A stretch of 64,000 nt of DNA from Chitinophaga alhagiae (GCF_003568665.1 NZ_QXMH01000004.1:290942-354941), one strand, 5' to 3'; shown: positions 35,001 through 44,256, counted from the stretch's first letter. The notes: a model not told the origin generated them from the letters alone. Numbers and translations are program-made.

Positions 35001-35726
35001 ATACTCCCGCCGAAAATCCCTGCCTGCGACCCCTGGCCGCTGAGCATCAAGCTCAACAATGAGCGGGATATTACCGGCATTTATATTTCCGGCCACCCGC
35101 TTGACGATTACAAGTTTGAGCTGAAATACTACAACATGTCAACCATTGCGGAAGTGCTGGAATACCAGACGCAGATCAGCACCCCATCGGATAACAACAA
35201 GGGCAAGGAACGTTCTTTCCGCATGGCCGTATATGTTACCGGCGCGGTGGAACGCATTTCGCGGAACAACAAGCAGTTTGGCATCATGACGCTGGAAGAC
35301 TATACCGGCAAGTTCGAGTTTGCCCTCTGGAGCGAAGACTATCTGCGGTTTACCACCCACTTCAAGCAGGGCATCTGCCTGTATGTGAACGGCGCCTTCA
35401 AACCGAGGCGGTTCAACGAGAACGAATACGAGTTCAAGGTGCAAAGCATGCAACTGCTGCAGGAAGTGAAACGCACCCATACCCGCAAGCTATGCCTGAT
35501 CACCCAGCCGCAGTTCATTACGGGAAAAGTAATCGACTTCCTGGCGGACAATTCCGCCAAATACCCCGGCAAGTGCGAAATACTGATGCAACTGATAGAC
35601 CAGCAGGAAGAGCTGCAGGTAAAACTGCACACTTTTAACCGGCATATCGAAATGAATGACGAACTGGCGCAGTTCTTCGAGAATCAGCCGGATATCGATA
35701 TCTATATTGACACAATCAATAAGTAG
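32088..35726 (+). CDS. dnaE: DNA polymerase III alpha subunit
   Basis: A 1212-residue replicative polymerase, in the size range of Bacteroidota DnaE. The PHP domain occupies about 1-290 with metal-type motifs HLHVHTQFS (4-12), ITDHGN and NDSHY. The polymerase active site has PDIDTDF at 423-429, including two catalytic Asp residues; the third lies further on. The helix-hairpin-helix region is around 860-900 (GLAGLKGVGEAAIESI), and an OB-fold follows at about 1040-1120 (MAVYVTGAVERISRNNKQFGIMTLEDYTG). Start ATG 32088 fits the family N-terminus (MKFSHLHVHT). It is monocistronic, with thioredoxin 134 bases downstream. Confidence 0.97.
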   Translation: MKFSHLHVHTQFSLLDGAADIKQLYKKSIADNMPALAITDHGNMFGAFQFVAEAYNHKLNPEDPKDKRLKVKPIVGCEFYLVENRHKRQFTREEKDIRYHQVLLAKDDEGYRNLIKLCSIGYIEGLYGKYPRIDKELILQYHKGLIATTCCLGASVPKTILKHGEEAGEKEFKWWLDIFGEDFYVEMQRHGIPEQITVNESLVKFARKYNVKIIASNDSHYVEQEDANAHDILLCINTGEKKSTPTNKEFSDDDVSVKNKRFAFYNDQFYFKNTQEMSQLFHDLPESIDNTNEIVDKVQLLDLKRDILLPNFPIPPEFFTQDQYLRHLTMEGAHKRYAEITAEIEERLNFELNVIENMGFAGYFLIVSDFIKAGRDLGVFIGPGRGSAAGSAVAYCIGITNIDPIKYDLLFERFLNPERKSMPDIDTDFDDEGRQKVIDYVVDKYGKQQVAQIITYGTMAAKMSIKDVARVMDLPLQDSNALAKLVPDKPGIQLGRIFNAPLDGEKSLAEKEGLAAEDLENVKKLRELIKGADLQGEVLREACVLEGSVRNTGIHAAGIIIAPKDLSELIPVTTAKDSDLLVTQFEGNVIESAGVIKMDFLGLKTLTIIKGALEMIKKNHGIDIIIDDIPLDDPKTFELYQKAETNATFQFESPGMQKYLRELKPDKFADLIAMNALYRPGPLEYIPTFIRRKHGLEPVTYDVPVMEEYLAETYGINVYQEQVMLLSQKMANFSKGDADILRKAMGKKQKAVLDKMKAQFMEGCKTNGHDLKMCDKVWTDWEAFASYAFNKSHSTCYAFVAYQTAYLKAHYPAEYMAAVLNNASNLEKITFFMEECKRMGLDVLPPDVNESYKGFAVNKRGQVRFGLAGLKGVGEAAIESIIEEREKNGAYPSVFDMVKRVNQRAVNKKSMEALAMSGALDCFPELHRAQYFHKPDGDHTNGLEKVIKFGQQAQAGSQNAGSLFGDELMPEILPPKIPACDPWPLSIKLNNERDITGIYISGHPLDDYKFELKYYNMSTIAEVLEYQTQISTPSDNNKGKERSFRMAVYVTGAVERISRNNKQFGIMTLEDYTGKFEFALWSEDYLRFTTHFKQGICLYVNGAFKPRRFNENEYEFKVQSMQLLQEVKRTHTRKLCLITQPQFITGKVIDFLADNSAKYPGKCEILMQLIDQQEELQVKLHTFNRHIEMNDELAQFFENQPDIDIYIDTINK

Positions 35727-35860
35727 GCGTGTCAAAAAAGCAGTACTTTTACACCGGTTTGGTTTTTGTATATATTGCAAAGCGATGCGGATACAAACCA
35801 AGGATCAAACCATTAAAAACCAATCATTTAACAAAATTATAAACTTTTAAATCTATAAAA

Positions 35861-36178
35861 ATGGCTTTAGAATTCACAGATGCGAACTTTCAAACCACCG
35901 TACTGAACTCGGACAAACTGACCGTGGTGGATTTTTGGGCAGAATGGTGCGGTCCCTGCCGTGCAATTGGCCCGGTGATCGAGGAACTGTCTAAAGACTA
36001 CGATGGTAAAGTGAACATCGGGAAAGTGAATGTGGACAATAACCCGCAGATCTCCATGAACTACGGTATTACCAGCATTCCTGCCATCCTGTTCATCAAG
36101 AATGGCCAGGTGGTTGACAAGCAGGTAGGCGCAGTGCCCAAGGCAGTGCTCGACAAAAAGATACAGGCAAACCTCTGA
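35861..36178 (+). CDS. trxA: Thioredoxin
   Basis: A 105-residue cytosolic thioredoxin that reduces protein disulfides. The active site is WCGPC with Cys30 and Cys33, the cis-proline is Pro74 (TSIPA), and the buried Asp is at 24 (VVDFWAEW). No signal peptide. It stands alone after dnaE in an AT-rich 134-base gap and ends in a strong terminator. Confidence 0.97.
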   Translation: MALEFTDANFQTTVLNSDKLTVVDFWAEWCGPCRAIGPVIEELSKDYDGKVNIGKVNVDNNPQISMNYGITSIPAILFIKNGQVVDKQVGAVPKAVLDKKIQANL

Positions 36179-36194
36179 TAAAGGTACCATACAG

Positions 36195-36225
36195 AAAAAG
36201 CCGCCTCATATGAGGCGGCTTTTTT
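36195..36225. terminator. Bidirectional terminator between trxA and the T9SS surface protein gene
   Basis: Near-perfect palindrome: AAAAAGCCGCCTCAT followed by its complement ATGAGGCGGCTTTTT, with T runs on both strands. It sits between two convergent genes and can serve both. Confidence 0.85.
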
Positions 36226-36240
36226 ATTGGACGGCAATGG

Positions 36241-38925
36241 CTACCGCAACAGCGTAAAAGTTCCCTTTTTACTGTTCAGCTGTACATCTCCTTCATTGCC
36301 CCAGAAACCATATTGTATAAAATAAACATAAGTGCCCGCCTCCTGCGGCACCCCGTTGAGCTTGCCATCCCAACCCGTTTTAGGTTGCGTGCCCTGGTAT
36401 ATCAACTGGCCCCATCGGTTGTATATCTGCATGTTGTACACGATCACCCCTTTGGAAACCGGCCTGAAAAAATCGTTCACCCCATCGCCATTAGGGGTAA
36501 ACGCATTCGGCATCTGGAAAGAGCGGTGGTAAGACACTTTTACCAGCACCGTATCAGCATTGATACAGTTCTGCCCCGTCACTGTGCGCACAATATACCG
36601 GGTTTCCCGCAAGGGCCTGGCCACTGGCGTGGCGCAGTCCAGGCAGCTAAGCCATCCGTCCAGCGGCTGCCATTGGTAATCTGGCGCATTCTCTGCCTGC
36701 AGTACCAGCTCTTCGCCAATATTGATGGTGGTATCGTTGTTAAGGATGTTTACCCGCGGTATATCTACGTTCCCGATGTGGAAGTCTCTGGTTTCACCGC
36801 AGCCGTTCTGGTCTTCAACGGTTACGTAATAAGCGCCGGCACCAAGGGACTGCCATTGCGGGAGATTGGTCTCATTCCCGTTCCACCGGATGGTATAAGG
36901 CGGCGTTCCTCCAGAAAGCCTTATTTCAGCCGTGCCGTTGCCCCTGCTGCAGACCTCGTTCTCTGTGGTTAACACCGCTGTAATGGCCAACGGGCTTTTC
37001 AGGGTCACCTGCTGGCTGTCAAGACACACTCCGTTGCGGATGTAGAGCTTATAGGCGCCGTCAGAAAGACCGGTAAAATTCCCGTCTGCCTGAAACGGGC
37101 TGTTCTCCAGCGCATATTCGAAGGGCGGCACGCCCTGCGTTACCGTCAGCTCAATTGCACCGTCAGCAAGCCCCATGCAGGAAGGGTCCGCTTTTGAATA
37201 AGCCGTCTGCAACATGCTGGCGGCATCTTCCGTTACGGCAAACGGATGCGTGACCGCGCAACCGTTTACGTCTGTCACCAGCACGGAATGGTCACCCACC
37301 GGCAGGGCATTGAAGGTGCCCGATGCTACGGGCGTATTTCCATTCAGCGCATAGCTGAAAGGCGCGGTACCGCCGCTGACCTGCAACACGGCGCTGCCGT
37401 CCGGATGGTTGCAATCTACCGGCGTAACGGCTGCGCCAACGGTAAATGCCGGGAAAAAAGTGAGCCCCACTTCGTCAGAAGCCGTGCAGGCGCCATTGCT
37501 GACGGTAACGGAATAAGTGCCGGTAGTACCCGCGGAGATCTTTTGCGCCTGGCTGCCCGTGCTCCAGGAATAGGCCCTGAAACCATCCCCGGCATCCAGC
37601 GCTATCTCCTGGCCGGAGCATACAGACCTGTCTACGCCCAGGTCAACAACCGGCGGGGCTTTCACTACTATTGTTTTGCAGAAGTTTTGCTGGTCAGGCG
37701 TGCCTTCGTCCGTAATAAGGGTTACAGTATATTTTCCGGCCCGGGCATATGAAAAGGCGGGCGGTGTGGCATTGGTGGAAGAGGGTACGCTGGCGTCTGT
37801 GCAAGACCGGAAAGAAACGCGCGCCAGGCTGTTGCCGGTTACGTTGGGAACAAAAGCGTACAGGTCATTATTGACACGGAAAGGCGCAGACAGCGATACC
37901 GGGAAGTTCAGGATACCGCCGGGGTTACCGAGGTCTTCGGCTACCATGTTACTGGTAATACCGCCGCTGAAGTCCAGCCGCACCAGCTTATTGACCGGGG
38001 GCTGCACATGCGGTTCAGAGCCGTTCAGCACCAGGGCTATGGTTTGCCCGCATTCCCTCACAAAAGTAATATCGCGCGGGTGCCGCAGGAGGCCGCCGGC
38101 ATTGCCGAGGTCTACCGCTGCAGGCGTATTCAGGAGGCTGGTGCCGAAATCGAGCCGCACCAGCTTGTGGCTGCGCTCGTTCACCACAAACACGTACCAG
38201 GAGCCGTTTTCTTTTATGGCATAAAGCCCCGCGGGCCTGTCTAGCAGACCAAAGCTGCCCAGGTTCACACCCGTGGGCGTGGCATTCAGATCAGCGCCAA
38301 ACCTGAGCCGGGTGATGGTATTGTTTTCAAAATTGACCGTAAATCCGTAAAACACACCGCCTTCTTCAAATGTGAAAAGGTCGTTCGGGTACGCCATATT
38401 ACCTATGTTGCCCCAGTTGGTGACGGTGGGCACCGGGTTGGAAAGGCTGGCGCCAAAATCTACCTTCATCACCGCAGGGCCTTGCGCAACGGTGCCGCCC
38501 ACAATGACCAGGTGAAAGCCGTCCGCATCTTCAATCAACTGTATCCCCTCCCCGCTCCGGGTAATGGTGACACCGGGCACGTACGATGCTGACGGTGCAT
38601 TCAGCAGGCTGCTGCCGAATGCAAGTTTTACGAGCCGCTGGTCTGTATTGTTTACCAGGAAAACGTAGTAATCATTCCCATCTTTCGCAATAACGGTATG
38701 CACGGGTGTGTTCAGTAATCCGCCGGGGTTACCGAGGTTTTGCAGTTCAGGGGGATTATACACGTTCCCGGAGCAGAAATTCCAGAAATAAGAGCCGGCG
38801 CCGGCAACGGTATTTTGTAAGGAGATCTCCGTATTTACGCAAACGGTATCGGGCGCAACAAAGCCGGGCTGCTGGGCCAACAAGCGGAACGGGAACAATA
38901 AGCACAGGTACAAGATCGGCTTCAT
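36241..38925 (-). CDS. Secreted beta-propeller/PKD surface protein with T9SS type B (gliding-motility) C-terminal domain
   Basis: An 894-residue exported protein. A Sec signal (MKPILYLCLLFPFRLLAQQ) precedes about 380 residues of repeated blades with the pattern LGNPGGLLNTP...YYVFLVNN...LVKLDFGTSLLN (about six repeats, propeller-like). Then come a PKD-type domain (YARAGKYTVTLIT), a Ser/Gly-rich beta domain (VDLGVDRSVCSGQEIALDAG) and SprB-like repeats (GGTAPFSYALNG, GVPPFEYALENS, GGTPPYTIRWNG). The end is the gliding-motility-associated C-terminal domain (NAFTPNGDGVNDFF...YNRWGQLIYQ...GTYVYFIQY...KKGTFTLLR), the T9SS sorting tag. The start ATG 38925 fits the -7 box at 38950; a GTG at 38985 does not. 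Function (adhesin or sugar-binding) is inferred. Confidence 0.88.
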   Translation of the reverse strand: MKPILYLCLLFPFRLLAQQPGFVAPDTVCVNTEISLQNTVAGAGSYFWNFCSGNVYNPPELQNLGNPGGLLNTPVHTVIAKDGNDYYVFLVNNTDQRLVKLAFGSSLLNAPSASYVPGVTITRSGEGIQLIEDADGFHLVIVGGTVAQGPAVMKVDFGASLSNPVPTVTNWGNIGNMAYPNDLFTFEEGGVFYGFTVNFENNTITRLRFGADLNATPTGVNLGSFGLLDRPAGLYAIKENGSWYVFVVNERSHKLVRLDFGTSLLNTPAAVDLGNAGGLLRHPRDITFVRECGQTIALVLNGSEPHVQPPVNKLVRLDFSGGITSNMVAEDLGNPGGILNFPVSLSAPFRVNNDLYAFVPNVTGNSLARVSFRSCTDASVPSSTNATPPAFSYARAGKYTVTLITDEGTPDQQNFCKTIVVKAPPVVDLGVDRSVCSGQEIALDAGDGFRAYSWSTGSQAQKISAGTTGTYSVTVSNGACTASDEVGLTFFPAFTVGAAVTPVDCNHPDGSAVLQVSGGTAPFSYALNGNTPVASGTFNALPVGDHSVLVTDVNGCAVTHPFAVTEDAASMLQTAYSKADPSCMGLADGAIELTVTQGVPPFEYALENSPFQADGNFTGLSDGAYKLYIRNGVCLDSQQVTLKSPLAITAVLTTENEVCSRGNGTAEIRLSGGTPPYTIRWNGNETNLPQWQSLGAGAYYVTVEDQNGCGETRDFHIGNVDIPRVNILNNDTTINIGEELVLQAENAPDYQWQPLDGWLSCLDCATPVARPLRETRYIVRTVTGQNCINADTVLVKVSYHRSFQMPNAFTPNGDGVNDFFRPVSKGVIVYNMQIYNRWGQLIYQGTQPKTGWDGKLNGVPQEAGTYVYFIQYGFWGNEGDVQLNSKKGTFTLLR

Positions 38926-38949
38926 ACAGGCATCGGGGAATGTATACGC

Positions 38950-38957
38950 CAAATATA
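38950..38957 (-). promoter_or_regulatory. -7 box TATATTTG of the T9SS surface protein gene
   Basis: On the minus strand TATATTTG matches TAnnTTTG and lies 24 bases before ATG 38925, setting that start. Confidence 0.5.
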
Positions 38958-39076
38958 CAATTAATAATTTTCGTTTACATGTCACCGCAACCAGGCCCGC
39001 CCCCGCGCTTTTTTAGGCCCTTCGCGCGCTCATATGAACATATTCCCTTATTTTGCCACATAAATCGATCACTATC

Positions 39077-40711
39077 ATGTTACATTGGGAAAATATTGTT
39101 CGCGGTACGCTGGGCATGTTCTTTCTTATCATGGTTTGTTACCTGCTCAGCAACAACCGGCGGGCCATTAGCTGGAAACTGGTAGGGATCGGGGTTTGCG
39201 CCCAGATCATGTTTGCCCTTGGCGTGCTCAACACCCAGGTGGGCGGGCAGCCGGTTTTCTGGCTGCTGTTCGGCATCATGATAGCCGTATTCATCGTAAA
39301 CCGCCTGCGCCGCAAAATGCGGGAAGGCTTCGGCGCCCCGCCAGACGCCCTCAGCTGGGCACTGGCCATTGCGGCGCTGGCAGGCTTCTTCTTCGGCATA
39401 GTCCGCAGCCGGGAGTACCCCTTCCCCGTTATTGCCTTCACCCTTGGCCTGGTACCCATTGTGGCCATGATCAAAGTGCTGCAGAAGCGGCATATAGAAC
39501 TGCTGAAGTGGACCATACTGGCCGCCTGCGTACTGCTCACCATCTCCGTGTACGCCCGCTGGTGTACGCCTGATGTGTTCCGGAACACGCTCTCCGCCGT
39601 GTCCAGCTCCTTTGTGAACCTCATCAACATCAGCCACAAGGGTACAGAATTTATGTTTGAAGGCCTGGCGGACTACACTGGTACCTGGGGGTATATTTTT
39701 GCCGTGCAGGTACTGCCCAACATCATTTTCTTTGCCGCCCTCTCCTCCATTCTCTATTACCTGGGCATCCTTCAGAAAATAGTGTACGTTTTTGCCTACC
39801 TGCTCAACAAACTGCGTATTTCGGGCGCGGAAAGCGTGTCTACCGCCGCTAATATCTTCCTGGGCCAAACCGAGGCCCCGCTGATGATACGGCCTTACCT
39901 GGAAAAAATGACCCGCTCGGAAATACTCTGCATCATGGTAGGCGGTTTTGCCAATACCGCCGGCAGCGTGCTGGCCGCCTACGTGGGTATGCTGGGTGGG
40001 CCGGATGTGGGCCAGCAGGAGTATTTTGCCCTGCACATGCTCAGCCAGAGCATTATGAGCGCCCCCGCCGCCATTGTATGCTCAAAGATCCTGTTCCCCG
40101 AAACGCAGGAACACCTGATCTCCAAAGACCTGCAGGTACCCCGGGAAAAACTGGGAGACAACTTCCTGGACGCGCTCTCCCTGGGCACCACAGACGGGCT
40201 GAAGCTGGCCGTGAACGTAGGCGCCATGCTCATTGTGTTCACCGCCCTCATGTACGTGGCCAATGCCATACTGGGCTGGGCGGGAGACCAGACGGCCATC
40301 AACCCGCAGATTGCCGCCATGAGCGGCGGGCGGTACAAGGAGCTGTCCCTGGAAATGATACTGGGTTACGTGTTCTCCCCTATTGCCTGGCTCATAGGCG
40401 TTTCCCGGCAGGATATGCTGGCCGTGGGCCAGTTGCTGGGAGAAAAAACGGTGCTCAACGAGTTCATCGCCTACAAATCGCTCGGCAGAATGAAAGACGC
40501 CCAGGTGATCCAGGACCCGAAGTCCCTGCTGATCGCCACGTACGCACTTTGCGGTTTTGCGAACTTTGCCTCTATTGGTATCCAGATAGGCGGCATCAGC
40601 CAACTGGCGCCCAACCAGCGCCGTAACCTTACAGAGCTGGGCGTAAAAGCGCTCATTGGCGGTACAATTGCCTGCCTGATGTGCGGCTGCATTGCCGGCG
40701 CCCTGAGCTGA
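39077..40711 (+). CDS. Concentrative nucleoside transporter (NupC/CNT) with an N-terminal extension
   Basis: A 544-residue inner-membrane protein. The C-terminal 370 residues are a CNT-family Na+/H+-coupled nucleoside importer: FAALSSILYYLGILQK, the key substrate motifs GQTEAPLMIRPYL (about 268-280) and ESVSTAANIFLG just before, SIMSAPAAIVCSKILFPE (about 328-345), and ISRQ/CGFANFASIGIQIGG (about 485-500). The first about 140 residues add extra hydrophobic helices (MLHWENIVRGTLGMFFLIMV...), longer than the about 400-residue E. coli NupC but common in Bacteroidota. ATG 39077 is chosen over an upstream TTG. It would feed nucleosides to enzymes such as the phosphorylase at 16.5 kb. Confidence 0.92.
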   Translation: MLHWENIVRGTLGMFFLIMVCYLLSNNRRAISWKLVGIGVCAQIMFALGVLNTQVGGQPVFWLLFGIMIAVFIVNRLRRKMREGFGAPPDALSWALAIAALAGFFFGIVRSREYPFPVIAFTLGLVPIVAMIKVLQKRHIELLKWTILAACVLLTISVYARWCTPDVFRNTLSAVSSSFVNLINISHKGTEFMFEGLADYTGTWGYIFAVQVLPNIIFFAALSSILYYLGILQKIVYVFAYLLNKLRISGAESVSTAANIFLGQTEAPLMIRPYLEKMTRSEILCIMVGGFANTAGSVLAAYVGMLGGPDVGQQEYFALHMLSQSIMSAPAAIVCSKILFPETQEHLISKDLQVPREKLGDNFLDALSLGTTDGLKLAVNVGAMLIVFTALMYVANAILGWAGDQTAINPQIAAMSGGRYKELSLEMILGYVFSPIAWLIGVSRQDMLAVGQLLGEKTVLNEFIAYKSLGRMKDAQVIQDPKSLLIATYALCGFANFASIGIQIGGISQLAPNQRRNLTELGVKALIGGTIACLMCGCIAGALS

Positions 40712-40886
40712 CGGCCTTCCTTAAATTATCCAGTTAAGGAACGTGCTGACAATGAACCGGCCAAAAGGGAGATCATCCGGAAAAAAAGGCCCCTGATCGA
40801 AATTTTTGAAACAATTCACCGGCTGTAAGTACATTTACAGCACAGATAAATGTGCGGACCGTGCTGAATACTGACTATAACCTATA

Positions 40887-43025
40887 ATGCTCCTTAATTT
40901 GCGTAGTTCTACCCTGATCATTTTCTGCATGGTGGCCTGCCTGAGTGCGGCCGCCCAAAGGAAATGCGGCACCGAAGTGGCTTTACAACAACAACTGGGC
41001 AGCCGGCCCGCGCTGGCAAAAAAATTGCAGACCGTGGAGCAGCAGTTACTGAAAGCCAGGCCAGACAGCCGGTTTTTCAGGGTCAATCCCCGCGTTACCA
41101 TTCCCGTGGTGGTGCATATTGTGCTGCCAGACCCTACGCAGGTAACAGACCAGCAGGTATGGAACCAGGTAGCCAGTCTCAATCTGGACTATATTGCCCA
41201 GAATACAGACATCAATAAGGTGCCCGCCGCCTGGCAGAGCCTGATCGGCAATGCGGAACTGGAATTTTGCCTGGCCGTGCGCTCCCCTTCCGGAGACCCT
41301 ACCTCCGGCATTACCCGCACCACTACCACCCATGCCTCGTTTGCCATAGACGGCGCCGCCCGTAACGTAAAACACAGCGCCACCGGCGGCACGGAAGGCT
41401 GGGACGGCACCCGTTACCTCAACATCTGGGTGTGCGTGCTGTCAGACAACTACCTGGGCGTGGCCACCCCGCCCGGCAATATATTCCCGGCGGATGAAGA
41501 CGGCGTGGTGGTACATTACCGCGCCTTCGGCAATACCGGCAGCGCGCAGGCCCCCTTTAACCTGGGCCGCACGCTCACCCATGAAATTGGTCACTATTTC
41601 GGGTTACGGCACATCTGGGGCGATGATAACGGCGCCTGCACCCAGGACGACGGGGTGTCTGACACCCCGCTGCAGGGCGGCCAGAACTACAGCTGCCCCA
41701 CCTACCCGCTCACAGACGCCTGCAGCCCCGCCGCCCCCGGCGTAATGTTCATGAACTACATGGATTATGTGAACGATGCCTGCATGTACCTGTTCACCAC
41801 CGGGCAAACAGACCGCATGCGCAATGCGCTGGATGCGCAACGCGTATCCCTGCTAAGCTCCAACGGCTGCCAGCCCGTAACGCTCAAAACGCATGACGCC
41901 GGCATTGCCGCCGTGCAGCAGCCGGAAGGTTACCTTTGCCAGGCCCCCCAAACACCGGTGGTAACGCTGAAAAACCGCGGCGCCAATGCGCTCACGCAGG
42001 TCACCATTCAATACACCATCAACGGCGCCACGCCGGTGAACTATAACTGGACGGGTAACCTGGCCTCCCTGGAGCAGGCCAGCGTAACCTTGCCCGGCTT
42101 CCAGGCGGGAGAAGGCATTTCCAGCCTGAAAGTATACACCCGCCTGCCCAACGGCACGGCAGACGAGCAGCCGGACAACGATACCACCACCGTGGCTTTC
42201 AGTTATTACCAGGAGTCCGGCTTCCCCTTCCGGGAAACTTTTGAAAACGGCGCCTTCCCGCCCGCCGGTTTCAGCCTGCGCAACCCTGACCGCAGCTTCA
42301 CCTGGGAAAGAGGCGTTACCGGCAGCAAAGGCAGCAGCAGCGCTGCTGTGATGCGCAACCTCGGCTATGCCACCAACGGCCAGCAGGACGATCTGCTGGG
42401 GCCTGTAATAGATGCAACCACGGCGGACTCAGTGATGTTGCGGTTTGATGTGGCAGCCGCCACCGTTACATCTACCGGCACGGCCGGCAACCCCTGGGAT
42501 ACGCTGGAAGTGTTGCTCACCACGGATTGCGGACAAACCTATATACCCACCGGCTATAAAAAATGGGGCGCCAGCCTCATCACCCGCCAGTCTCCCACCG
42601 GGCAGGAGTTCGTACCCACCGCTACGGAATGGCGTACAGACTCCATTGACCTCACCCCCTTCATCTATCATCAGCCATTCAGGGTGGTGTTCCGCAACAC
42701 GTCCAACTACGAAAACAATGTTTATATAGACGATATCAATATTGTAAAGAAAGATATCAACGCCACCCTCAACGAGCAGGGCATTCTCATCTGGCCCAAC
42801 GCCTTCAGCCGGCAGTTTTACATCGAGTTCAAAACCTGGCCGGAAGACCTGCGGGGCATTGCCATATATGACGCCGCGGGCCGCCTTGTGCACCAGGTAC
42901 AACCCGTTGTGCGCAGCGGCAACCGCACTACAATTGATTTGGTAAATGCGGCAAATGGTGTTTACTTTGTAAAGTTATTTTACAGCCAACAGGTGAGGAC
43001 TTATAAAATAGTGAAAGCAAAATGA
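40887..43025 (+). CDS. M43 (pappalysin-like) metalloprotease with a T9SS sorting domain
   Basis: A 712-residue secreted protease. Signal peptide at about 1-23. The catalytic domain (about 60-330) has the extended zinc motif HEIGHYFGLRH (His232, Glu233, His236, His242) and a downstream Met-turn region with VMFMNYMDYVNDACMYLF. Beta domains follow (about 335-430, 440-640, the latter jelly-roll-like: FRETFENGAFPPAGFSLR). The end (about 640-712) is a T9SS type A sorting domain (IWPNAFSRQFYIEF...GIAIYDAAGRLVHQ...GVYFVKLFY...YKIVKAK). It should be displayed on or released from the outer membrane. Its last four bases overlap the mqnE start. Confidence 0.92.
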   Translation: MLLNLRSSTLIIFCMVACLSAAAQRKCGTEVALQQQLGSRPALAKKLQTVEQQLLKARPDSRFFRVNPRVTIPVVVHIVLPDPTQVTDQQVWNQVASLNLDYIAQNTDINKVPAAWQSLIGNAELEFCLAVRSPSGDPTSGITRTTTTHASFAIDGAARNVKHSATGGTEGWDGTRYLNIWVCVLSDNYLGVATPPGNIFPADEDGVVVHYRAFGNTGSAQAPFNLGRTLTHEIGHYFGLRHIWGDDNGACTQDDGVSDTPLQGGQNYSCPTYPLTDACSPAAPGVMFMNYMDYVNDACMYLFTTGQTDRMRNALDAQRVSLLSSNGCQPVTLKTHDAGIAAVQQPEGYLCQAPQTPVVTLKNRGANALTQVTIQYTINGATPVNYNWTGNLASLEQASVTLPGFQAGEGISSLKVYTRLPNGTADEQPDNDTTTVAFSYYQESGFPFRETFENGAFPPAGFSLRNPDRSFTWERGVTGSKGSSSAAVMRNLGYATNGQQDDLLGPVIDATTADSVMLRFDVAAATVTSTGTAGNPWDTLEVLLTTDCGQTYIPTGYKKWGASLITRQSPTGQEFVPTATEWRTDSIDLTPFIYHQPFRVVFRNTSNYENNVYIDDINIVKKDINATLNEQGILIWPNAFSRQFYIEFKTWPEDLRGIAIYDAAGRLVHQVQPVVRSGNRTTIDLVNAANGVYFVKLFYSQQVRTYKIVKAK

Positions 43026-44203
43026 CGACGACTAACGCACTGAGACCCGGATTGCAAACCATATTGGCCGCCCCTTCCCTGGACGGGAATCTACGCCGGA
43101 TAGCCGACAAGGTACTACAGCAGGAAAGGCTCACGCAGGAAGACGGCATCACGCTCTTCGAGAAAGGAGATATCGGGCTGCTAGGCGCTTTGGCCAACCA
43201 CGTGAGGGAAAGAAAACACGGCAACAAAACCTATTTCAACCGCAATTTCCATATTGAGCCTACCAACGTTTGTGTGTTCACCTGCAAATTCTGCTCTTAC
43301 TCCAGGCTCTATAAAAACCGCGAAGAAGGCTGGGAACTCAGCATTGACGAGATGCTGGACATTGTGAAGAAGTACGATGATCAACCCGTTACCGAGGTAC
43401 ACATTGTAGGCGGCGTGCATCCCAAAATGAACCTGGACTTCTTTATGGAACTGATGCGCCGCATCAGGGCGCACCGCCCCGGCCTGCACATCAAGGGTTT
43501 CACCCCCGTGGAGCTGGATTATATGTTCCGCAAGGCCAAGGTAAGCGTGGAAGAAGGCATGCGCATGATGCATGAAGCCGGCCTGCAGTCGCTCCCCGGC
43601 GGCGGCGCGGAGATCTTCCATCCAGACATCCGCGTGCAGATCTGCCACGACAAGGTGGATGCGGACGGCTGGCTGCACATTCACAAAACCGCTCATGGCA
43701 TGGGCATGGTCACCAACGCCACCATGCTGTACGGCCATATAGAACAATACTGGCACCGCGTAGACCATATGGAAAGGCTGCGCAGCCTGCAGGATGAGAC
43801 CAACGGCTTCAACACCTTCATCCCCCTCAAATTCAGGAATAAAGACAACGAGATGGCCCATATCCCTGAATCTACCATCATAGAAGACCTGAAAATGTAC
43901 GCGGTAGGCCGCCTGTATATGGACAACTTTCCGCACCTGAAGGCCTACTGGCCTATGCTGGGAAGGAACACCGCCCAGCTCGCGCTTTCCTTTGGCGTGA
44001 ACGACCTGGACGGCACCATTGACGATACTACCAAAATATACTCCATGGCCGGTTCCGAAGAACAATCGCCTTCCATGAACACCGCCCAGCTGGCCATGCT
44101 CATCAGGCAGGCCGGCAGAATACCGGTAGAACGGGATACGGTGTACAACGAAGTAAAAGACTACTCCGGCGTGGAATTTTCCGAAGAAGAACTGATGGGC
44201 TGA
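43022..44203 (+). CDS. mqnE: Aminofutalosine synthase (radical SAM)
   Basis: A 393-residue radical SAM enzyme of the futalosine route to menaquinone. It adds SAM-derived adenosyl to 3-enolpyruvyl-benzoate chorismate product to form 6-amino-6-deoxyfutalosine. The 4Fe-4S site CVFTCKFC has Cys84, Cys88 and Cys91, with the TIM-barrel motif FNRNFHIEPTN before it. HIVGGVHP (about 121-128) and GGGAEIFHPDIR (about 195-206) are characteristic of MqnE/MqnC; length and N-terminus favour MqnE. It overlaps the metalloprotease gene by four bases (ATGA), although the functions are unrelated. Confidence 0.9.
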   Translation: MTTTNALRPGLQTILAAPSLDGNLRRIADKVLQQERLTQEDGITLFEKGDIGLLGALANHVRERKHGNKTYFNRNFHIEPTNVCVFTCKFCSYSRLYKNREEGWELSIDEMLDIVKKYDDQPVTEVHIVGGVHPKMNLDFFMELMRRIRAHRPGLHIKGFTPVELDYMFRKAKVSVEEGMRMMHEAGLQSLPGGGAEIFHPDIRVQICHDKVDADGWLHIHKTAHGMGMVTNATMLYGHIEQYWHRVDHMERLRSLQDETNGFNTFIPLKFRNKDNEMAHIPESTIIEDLKMYAVGRLYMDNFPHLKAYWPMLGRNTAQLALSFGVNDLDGTIDDTTKIYSMAGSEEQSPSMNTAQLAMLIRQAGRIPVERDTVYNEVKDYSGVEFSEEELMG

Positions 44204-44256
44204 AGGGGTAATCATATTAGTTTCCCTATCTTCATCCCTCAAAAGCGAGAAAAACT

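Noticed and set aside
33786..35096. Minus-strand frame of 436 codons opposite dnaE
   Set aside because: Overlaps the polymerase domain of dnaE fully and shows only shadow composition.
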